Shown: in pieces, positions 1-5,888 of the stretch
How the letters are laid out: the number at the start of each line of letters is the position of its first letter
Numbering within the stretch: position 1 is the stretch's first letter
Source of the DNA: Planctomycetaceae bacterium
Lineage (GTDB): Bacteria > Planctomycetota > UBA1135 > GCA-002686595
NCBI GenBank assembly: GCA_013360535.1
Contig: JABWBL010000241.1
Span: 1 to 5,888, forward strand
Direction of reading: 5' to 3'
DNA: 5,888 bases
Position numbers and translations under genes: made by a program
The notes under the pieces: generated by a model
The model's database searches: none
Told to the model about the DNA's origin: nothing
Seen by the model: the letters and a program-made list of their open reading frames with translations, nothing else

Positions 1-1
1 C

Positions 2-562
2 GAGCTGTGGCTCGGCGCAGGCCGGGGCGAGCGCGACGCGCTCGTCGTCACGCTCGGCACCGGCATCGGCGGCGGCCTGATCCTCAACGGCGCGTTGTAC
101 GCCGGTGCGGGCATGGCGGGCGAAGTGGGACACATCGTCGTCGATCCCGAAGGTCCGCCCTGCGGCTGCGGCAAGCGGGGTTGCGTCGAGACGCTCGCGT
201 CGGCAACGGCGGCGAAGCGGCGCGCGCTCGCGGCCGGATTGCCTGCGACGAAACCGGGCGACCTCGTGTTGCTCGCACAACGTGCGCGCGACGGCCACGC
301 GCCGGAGAAGGCGCTGATGCACGAGATCGGTCGCGACCTCGGGCGTGGGCTCGGCCCCGTGTTGTGCCTGCTCGACCTGCGCGTGTACGTGTTCGGTGGC
401 GGTTTCTCCGGCGCACTCGACACGCTCGAACACGGCATCCGCGAAGGCCTCGAAGAACGCAGCTACGGCGGGCGCGCGCCGGACGTACGGCTCCTGCGCG
501 CCACGCTCGGCCCCGCCGCGGGCTGGATCGGCGCGGCGCGAGTCGCGATCGCGGGCGGGTAG
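2..562 (+). CDS. ROK-family sugar kinase or transcriptional regulator, C-terminal part (5' end outside window)
   Basis: The open frame enters from the left edge and ends at TAG 560-562, giving 186 residues. A complete ROK protein has roughly 300, so about the first 120, including the N-terminal ATP-phosphate motif, lie outside the window. Visible ROK hallmarks are the Gly-rich phosphate-binding strand VVTLGTGIGGG (fragment residues 15-25), the E-x-G-H motif (residues 41-44, EVGH) and the zinc-site motif CGCGKRGC followed by E (residues 54-63; His44, Cys54, Cys56 and Cys61 are the expected ligands). A late YVFGGGFSG strand matches the second Gly-rich element of the fold. Family members are cytoplasmic ATP-dependent kinases of glucose, N-acetylglucosamine, mannose or fructose, or sugar-responsive repressors with an added N-terminal helix-turn-helix. 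The missing N-terminus prevents choosing between these. An ABC transporter gene follows 17 bases downstream on the same strand. Confidence 0.9.
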   Translation, partial: ELWLGAGRGERDALVVTLGTGIGGGLILNGALYAGAGMAGEVGHIVVDPEGPPCGCGKRGCVETLASATAAKRRALAAGLPATKPGDLVLLAQRARDGHAPEKALMHEIGRDLGRGLGPVLCLLDLRVYVFGGGFSGALDTLEHGIREGLEERSYGGRAPDVRLLRATLGPAAGWIGAARVAIAGG

Positions 563-579
563 TCGGTACGCTGCTCGCC

Positions 580-1514
<935 letters not shown>

Positions 1515-1518
<4 letters not shown>

Positions 1519-2981
1519 ACCGCTCGACCACCAAGAGCCTGTTCCTCGATGCGCTCTACCAGGTGCTCGACAACCTGGGCTTCCGCATCCTGCTGGTGCT
1601 GTTTCTGGTGCCGGTGGCGCTGTCGTTCCTGATCCAGTTCGGCGAGCAGGAAATCTCGTTCCTGTGGGCCTGGGACGTGCGCTACGTCGACTTGATTCCC
1701 GACGGACTGCTCCGCGGCTCCGGCGGGGCGCCGATGCCAGCCGGGGAAGCCCAGCTCCCGCCCGGCTTCCGCGACGGCCTGTTGCAGAACATCGCGACGC
1801 TGTTGATCGACTCGGTCGCCGACAAGTTCGGCCTCGTGTTCGGCATCGCCGCGATCTCGTTCTACGTGCCGCAGATGCTCGAGCGCGGCGCGGCGGACGT
1901 CGTGTTCAGCAAGCCCGTCTCGCGGGCGGCGCTGTTCCTGTCGCGCTATGTCGCCGGCCTGATCTTCGTGGGCGTGCTCGCGCTCGTGCTGGTCGGCGGC
2001 ACGTCGCTCGGCCTCGCGGTCAGCTCGCAGTACTTCGACGCGGGGCTCCTGTGGAGCATCGTGACGCTCGTCTACGGCTTCGCCATCTTCCACGCGATCT
2101 CGTGCACCATCGGCGTCTTCACGCGCAACGCGATCGCGTCGATCCTGCTCACGCTGGTCTTCATGCCGGTCAACTGCGGCCTGCACGCCGGATGGGAATC
2201 GATCGCGGCGGGCGACCGGCAAGAGGCCGACTACTACGCCCGCAATCCCGAGAAGTCGGTCCCGGACGCCGACGAATCCCCCGCGTACAGCATGCTGCGC
2301 ACGGGCCTGACCGCGTACCACGTGCTCGCGCCGAAGTCGCGCGACGCCACGCGCATGGCCAAGAGCTGGCGCAAGCGCTTCGAGGCGACGCCGGAGTTCC
2401 GCGACGCCGACCTTGGGCTCGACGTGCTCGAGCCGCCGCCGGGCTTCAAGCGCGAGCCGCGCAGCTCGTTCGAAGGTGAGGGCCTCACTTGGCTCGCTCC
2501 GCACCCCGAAGGGTCGGGCGAAGCGAGCTGGAAGCTGCGCAGTCAGGACATGGAGGTCATCGGCTCGCGCTCGGGGATGGTGAAGAAGCTCCGCAAGGAG
2601 TTGAGCGTCGATCCCGTGCGCGGCGACATCTCCGGCCGCTACACGGACCGCTTCGAGTGGGTCGAGGATCGCGGCGGCGAGAAGCGACTGAGAAGACGCT
2701 GGGTCTTCCAGATCAACTCGCGCATCCTGACGCTCGACTACGACGCCGAGGCCACGTGGGCGCGCGACGTCGAGCAGGAGAACAACGCGCAGAAGTTCGT
2801 CGCGTCGATTCGCATCGAGGACGCGCTCTCCCAGCAGATGACGGGCGCAGACTACGACGCCTACTTTGGCTGGAACGAGCCGTGGCGGTTCAACGCGTGG
2901 TTCTCGATCCTGACGACGGTCGGATTCATCGTGTTCGTGCTGGCGCTGGGCATTGGAAGGCTCAAGCGCATCGACTTCTAG
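1515..2981 (+). CDS. ABC-2 type transporter permease with a large hydrophilic insert
   Basis: A 488-residue membrane protein, the probable partner of the ATPase just upstream. The GTG start at 1515 overlaps the ATPase stop by 4 bases and has AAGGAG in front of it. The frame is open far upstream, but only as an Arg/Ala-rich shadow of the ATPase gene. Hydrophobic segments by eye are at about residues 22-41, 104-121, 146-169, 178-201, 204-222 and 463-481, so six membrane helices are likely. SKPVSRAALFLSRYVAG (about 132-148), between helices 2 and 3, resembles the conserved 'kPvsR' loop of ABC-2 permeases. Between helices 5 and 6 lies a charged region of about 240 residues (222-461) with no hydrophobic stretch. 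It is Trp/Arg/Glu-rich and probably a folded extracytoplasmic domain. The protein ends in a basic GRLKRIDF tail. Substrate unknown. The family assignment is good; helix boundaries are approximate. Confidence 0.88.
2491..2529 (+). repeat. Imperfect inverted repeat / potential hairpin inside the permease gene
   Basis: GCTCGCT (2492-2498) and AGCGAGC (2522-2528) are perfect reverse complements. Within them CCG (2499-2501) can pair with CGG (2515-2517) and ACCC (2503-2506) with GGGT (2511-2514), closing a CGAA loop (2507-2510), with bulges at 2502 and 2518-2521. It lies in the codons for the hydrophilic insert and has no T-run after it, so it is not a rho-independent terminator. In DNA this GC-rich it may be accidental. 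Confidence 0.35.
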
Positions 2982-2983
2982 GG

Positions 2984-4402
2984 ATGAAGCCCGCGGTCCT
3001 CGAGGAGCTGCGTGAGGCGCTCGGGCCCGCGGGGGTGATCGCGGATCCGACGCGGCTGCTTGCCTACGAGTGCGACGGGCTTGCGCTGCTGCGGCAGAAG
3101 CCGGACGTCGTGCTCTTGCCACGCACGACCGAAGAATGCGCGCGTGCGATGCGCATCTTGCATCGCGAGAAAGTCCCGGTCGTCGGACGCGGCGCAGGCA
3201 CCGGACTCTCCGGCGGGGCGACGCCGGTCGAAGGCGGCGCGCTGATCGGCTTCGCACGCATGCGCGACGTGCTCGAGGTCAACGTCGCCGACCGGTACGC
3301 GCGGGTGCAGGCCGGCGTCGTCAACGTCGACCTCACGCTCGCCGTCGAGAAACACGGGCTCTTTTACGCGCCCGACCCGTCGAGCCAGGCCGCGTGCACG
3401 ATCGGCGGCAACGTCGGCGAGAACTCCGGCGGCCCGCACTGCTTCAAGCATGGCGCGACGACGCGCCACATCCTCGGCCTCGTGATCGTGCGCGACGACG
3501 GCAGCGTGCTCGACCTTTCGTTGCCTCGCCCCGATCCCGACGGCTTCGACCTGGTCGGCCTGTTCGTCGGCAGCGAGGGCATGTTCGGGCTCGCGACCGA
3601 AGTCACGGTGCGGCTCGTGCCGACGCCGCCGGTCACGGAGACCTTCCTCGCGATCTTCACCGACCTCGACGCGGCCTGTGATGCGGTGAGCGACTCGATC
3701 GCGGCGCATCTGGAGCCCTCGGCGCTCGAGATCCTCGACCGGCTGACGATCGAGGCCGTCGAGGACAGCGTGTTCGCCGCGGGCTATCCGCGCGAGGCGG
3801 AGGCGGTGCTGCTCGTCGAGGCCGAAGGCACCGACGTCGAGGTCGAGGCGACGCTCGCGCCGATGAAGGCGATCGCCGAGCGTCGTGGCGCGATCGAAGT
3901 TCGTCGCGCGCGCTCCGCGACGGAGCGCAAGAAGCTGTGGGCCGGGCGCAAGGGCGCTTTTGGCGCGATGGGCCGCATCGCGCCCGACCTGTACGTCGCC
4001 GACGTCGTCGTGCCGCGCACGAAGCTGCGCGAGCTCGTGGCCGAATCGACGCGCATCGCACGCGAACGGCGGCTCAAGCTCGCCAACGTCTTTCACGCGG
4101 GCGACGGCAACTTGCACCCGAACATCAGTTACGACCGCCGCGACAAGGACGAGGTGCGGCGCGTGCTGGAAGCGAGCGACGAGATCATGAAGGTCGTCGT
4201 CGCGGCCGGAGGTTCGCTCACGGGCGAACACGGGGTCGGACTCGAGAAGCAGGAGTTCATGTCGCTCGTGTTCGAGGAGCGCGACCTGCACGCGATGTGC
4301 CGCGTGCGCGAGGCCTGGGATCCCGGACGCCTGCTCAATCCGGGCAAGCTGATTCCCGTGCACGCCTGCCGCGAGATGCGCGGCACGGAGCGGCCGAGAT
4401 GA
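2984..4402 (+). CDS. glcD: FAD-linked oxidase, glycolate oxidase subunit GlcD-like
   Basis: A 472-residue flavoprotein of the vanillyl-alcohol-oxidase/PCMH family. In the GlcDEF complex, GlcD oxidises glycolate to glyoxylate and passes electrons through the Fe-S subunit GlcF to the respiratory chain. Visible features: the FAD-pyrophosphate loop [13 protein letters not shown] (66-78), the FAD-contact stretch from PDPSS through [10 protein letters not shown] (130-150), the strand GSEGMFG (196-202) that closes the N-terminal FAD domain, and the C-terminal oxidase domain with HAGDGNLHP (371-379), GEHGVG (414-419) and [10 protein letters not shown] (446-455). The length is close to the family norm. 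The ATG at 2984 lies 2 bases after the permease stop; only a weak AGGG precedes it, so translation is probably coupled. The next gene starts with glcE-like sequence in an ATGA overlap, which favours glycolate oxidase over D-lactate dehydrogenase. A related 2-hydroxyacid substrate remains possible. Confidence 0.92.
   Translation: MKPAVLEELREALGPAGVIADPTRLLAYECDGLALLRQKPDVVLLPRTTEECARAMRILHREKVPVVGRGAGTGLSGGATPVEGGALIGFARMRDVLEVNVADRYARVQAGVVNVDLTLAVEKHGLFYAPDPSSQAACTIGGNVGENSGGPHCFKHGATTRHILGLVIVRDDGSVLDLSLPRPDPDGFDLVGLFVGSEGMFGLATEVTVRLVPTPPVTETFLAIFTDLDAACDAVSDSIAAHLEPSALEILDRLTIEAVEDSVFAAGYPREAEAVLLVEAEGTDVEVEATLAPMKAIAERRGAIEVRRARSATERKKLWAGRKGAFGAMGRIAPDLYVADVVVPRTKLRELVAESTRIARERRLKLANVFHAGDGNLHPNISYDRRDKDEVRRVLEASDEIMKVVVAAGGSLTGEHGVGLEKQEFMSLVFEERDLHAMCRVREAWDPGRLLNPGKLIPVHACREMRGTERPR
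4387..4390 (+). promoter_or_regulatory. Ribosome binding site for the glcE-like start
   Basis: GGAG lies 8 bases upstream of the ATG at 4399, within the last codons of the GlcD gene, and supports the ATGA-overlap start. Confidence 0.5.
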
Positions 4403-4608
4403 GCGCGCTCGACACGCTTTCGTCGCGGCTGGAGCGGCTCGCGGGCCCGGTGGAGCTCGCGCGGCCGCGGTTGGACGTCGAGCCGTTGCCGCTCGTCGCA
4501 CCGCCGACAGTCGAGGCCGCGGTCGAGCTCGTCAAGCTCGCCGCCACGGACAAGCTGCGCGTGATTCCGCTGGGCTTGGGCTCGAAGCTGGGCTGGTGCG
4601 GCACGCCG
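4399..4608 (+). pseudogene. glcE: glcE-like fragment (N-terminal about 70 residues of glycolate oxidase FAD subunit)
   Basis: The first 70 residues of the chimeric frame. [20 protein letters not shown] (36-55) followed by [11 protein letters not shown] (56-66) matches the start of an FAD-binding type 4 domain as in GlcE, where a Gly-rich GGG-x-K-L-x-W loop holds the FAD pyrophosphate. Full-length GlcE has roughly 350-400 residues, so most of the FAD domain and the whole C-terminal half are missing. Position directly after GlcD, with an ATGA overlap, is the normal glcDE order. Codon use matches the left-hand genes. The identification rests on a short stretch plus context. Confidence 0.75.
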
Positions 4609-5888
4609 GGACACGCCGATTTCGGAGGCGAAGTCGAGCGCACACTCCGCATGGTGGACGGTGTGCTCATCCTCGTCGATGCCAAAGAAGGGCCCATGCC
4701 GCAAACCACGTTCGTCCTGCGCAAAGCATTGGCCCTCGGACACAAAGCCATCGTGGTGGTCAACAAGATCGATCGGCCCGACGCCGTGATCGATGACGTG
4801 GTCAATCGCACCTTCGATTTGTTCGTGCATCTGGGCGCGACCGACGACCAGCTGGATTTCCCCATTGTCTACGCCTCCGCCATCAAAGGGATCGCTACCC
4901 TGGACCTCAAACAGCCGGGGACGGACATTTCCCCGCTGCTGGAAACCATTCTCGACAAGATCCCCGCACCGGCCATCAACCGCGACGATCCCTTCCAGCT
5001 CCTGGTGCTGGCGCTTGCCCAAGACCCCTACAAGGGCAAGATGGGTATCGGCAAGATTCAATCCGGCTCGATCGCGCGTCGCCAAAATGTCGTGACGCTC
5101 ACCAAGGACGGCGGCCAAGTTCCCGGCAAGATTTCGGATCTAGCCGTATTCTCCGGGCTTGAGCGCAGTGATGTGGAGTCCGCAGAAGCCGGTGAAATCG
5201 TCGCCATTTCGGGCCTTGAGGAAGTGAACATCGGCGATACCATTGCCGATCCTACCAATCCCGTCGCGCTGCCTCGCGTCACGATCGATGAACCGACCGT
5301 GCAAATGACCTTTTCCGTGAATAACAGCCCCTTTGCCGGGCGCGACGGAAAATACCTGACGTCACGCCATCTGCGCGAACGCTTGTTCAAGGAATTGGAA
5401 ACCAACGTGTCCCTGCGCGTCCAGGAAACCGACAGCGCCGACCGGTTCCTCGTGGCCGGCCGGGGAGAGCTTCATCTGGGCGTACTCATCGAGCAAATGC
5501 GGCGTGAAGGCTATGAGCTGCAAATCTCCCAGCCGGAGGTCATTCTGCATCGAGACGGGGAGACGGTCACGGAGCCGTTTGAAGAACTGACGATCCAGGT
5601 TCCTTCGGAATATCAAGGGCCCGTGATCGAGGAAATCGGAAAACGGCGCGGCGAACTGCGCCATATGAAACTCGTCCATTCCGAGGGCACCTCCAGCGAG
5701 ATGCACATCGAGTATCACATTCCAACGCGCGGCATCATCGGCCTCAAGAACATCCTGCTCGCGAAAACGCGGGGCACCATCATTATGCACCACGTGTTTT
5801 CAGGCTATGCCCCGGCCGACGAAAAGGCGCTGCTTGTCGCGCCCCATGGCTCGCTGGTGGCCTTCGAGGCCGGAACCAGCACGGCCTA
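4399..5888 (+). CDS. Chimeric open frame: GlcE N-terminus joined in frame to TypA/BipA GTPase (3' end outside window)
   Basis: The ATG at 4399 overlaps the GlcD stop (ATGA) and the frame stays open to the right edge: 496 full codons plus two bases. Residues 1 to about 70 look like the start of the glycolate oxidase subunit GlcE, ending in the FAD loop region [15 protein letters not shown] (56-70). From residue 69 onward the protein is TypA/Bip[14 protein letters not shown] (69-81), G4 box NKID (122-125), G5 box SAIKG (160-164), the EF-G-like [17 protein letters not shown] (355-371) and PTRGIIGL (442-449). The TypA P-loop and switch I are absent, and the G3 Asp is Gly68. The GlcE piece is almost as long as the lost TypA N-terminus, so total length looks normal for TypA. 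GTP binding should be abolished. The join is more likely an assembly artefact than a real fusion gene; the open frame itself is certain. Confidence 0.85.
   Translation, partial: MSALDTLSSRLERLAGPVELARPRLDVEPLPLVAPPTVEAAVELVKLAATDKLRVIPLGLGSKLGWCGTPGHADFGGEVERTLRMVDGVLILVDAKEGPMPQTTFVLRKALALGHKAIVVVNKIDRPDAVIDDVVNRTFDLFVHLGATDDQLDFPIVYASAIKGIATLDLKQPGTDISPLLETILDKIPAPAINRDDPFQLLVLALAQDPYKGKMGIGKIQSGSIARRQNVVTLTKDGGQVPGKISDLAVFSGLERSDVESAEAGEIVAISGLEEVNIGDTIADPTNPVALPRVTIDEPTVQMTFSVNNSPFAGRDGKYLTSRHLRERLFKELETNVSLRVQETDSADRFLVAGRGELHLGVLIEQMRREGYELQISQPEVILHRDGETVTEPFEELTIQVPSEYQGPVIEEIGKRRGELRHMKLVHSEGTSSEMHIEYHIPTRGIIGLKNILLAKTRGTIIMHHVFSGYAPADEKALLVAPHGSLVAFEAGTSTA
4600..4611 (+). other. Putative chimera breakpoint with short shared sequence
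   Basis: The bases GGCACGCCGGGA encode Gly-Thr-Pro-Gly. TypA genes have Asp-Thr-Pro-Gly here; with a GAC Asp codon the shared string would be CACGCCG (4602-4608), possibly extended by GGA. This makes 4602-4611 the likely point where GlcE-type sequence switches to TypA-type sequence. Protein identity and codon choice both change here. Confidence 0.7.
4603..5888 (+). pseudogene. typA: Translational GTPase TypA/BipA, lacking its N-terminus (and 3' end outside window)
   Basis: TypA/BipA is a ribosome-associated GTPase of the EF-G superfamily involved in 50S assembly and stress or low-temperature growth. The segment starts inside the G3 box (Thr69-Pro70-Gly71 of the chimeric frame) and continues with the TypA hallmarks [19 protein letters not shown] (85-103), NKIDRP (122-127), [18 protein letters not shown] (147-164), the beta-barrel domain 2 (about 198-290), [21 protein letters not shown] (297-317), the domain [18 protein letters not shown] segment (355-369) and PTRGIIGL (442-449). 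About 75 N-terminal residues, including the GHVDHGKTT P-loop and switch I, are missing compared with E. coli BipA (about 607 residues, recalled from memory), and roughly the last 140-150 lie beyond the edge. More CAA, TTT, AAA and GAA codons than in the genes to the left suggest a different source genome, perhaps Nitrospira-like. Confidence 0.9.

Noticed and set aside
7..579. Upstream extension of the ATPase frame to position 7
   Set aside because: The extension is Arg-rich out-of-frame reading of the ROK gene; the family's normal N-terminus begins at the ATG at 580.
2978..4501. Long minus-strand open frame antisense to GlcD
   Set aside because: Same pattern of Arg/His/Ala-rich shadow translation; GlcD on the plus strand has full family motifs.
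4129..5118. Minus-strand open frame running across the breakpoint
   Set aside because: It spans two unrelated parent sequences and has no family features, so it is only a mirror of the plus-strand frame.
4399..5888. A new natural two-domain enzyme (FAD domain plus GTPase)
   Set aside because: Neither half is a complete domain: the FAD domain stops within its first Gly-rich loop and the GTPase starts inside its G3 box. A functional fusion would keep whole domains, and the codon style changes at the join.

Overview
The window is a densely packed, all-plus-strand stretch with no intergenic region longer than 17 bases. It reads as two different DNAs joined at about position 4600-4611.

Left part (1 to about 4600): very GC-rich, with C/G-ending codons and almost exclusive use of CAG for Gln. 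It carries the C-terminal part of a ROK-family sugar kinase/regulator, then an ABC-2 type exporter pair (ATPase, and a permease overlapping it by 4 bases), then a glycolate-oxidase-type FAD subunit (GlcD-like) starting 2 bases after the permease, then the beginning of a GlcE-like subunit coupled through an ATGA overlap. The ATPase (an EPTDGVDPVGR Walker B/D-loop region and a YSKGM signature) and the overall style suggest a high-GC Planctomycetota-like bacterium. This is an impression from sequence style, not a database result.

Right part (about 4609 to 5888): the same reading frame continues without a stop, but the protein abruptly becomes the translational GTPase TypA/BipA, entered exactly at its G3 box (…[13 protein letters not shown]…). 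Codon use changes at the same place (9 of 15 Gln codons are CAA, against 2 of 34 in the three complete genes to the left). The style resembles Nitrospira-like genomes, with low certainty. The gene runs off the right edge.

The main observation is therefore an in-frame GlcE::TypA chimera. GlcE is cut after about 70 residues. TypA has lost its P-loop and switch I and carries Gly instead of Asp at the start of the DTPG box. The GlcE piece is almost the same length as the TypA piece it replaces, so the product looks of normal length and could pass automated annotation as plain TypA. The likeliest explanation is a metagenome assembly chimera at a short shared stretch (CACGCCG, possibly followed by GGA); a true recombination event is the alternative. 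I see no new biological system here. The rest is ordinary housekeeping and transport content; the permease's large hydrophilic insert is the most unusual protein feature.
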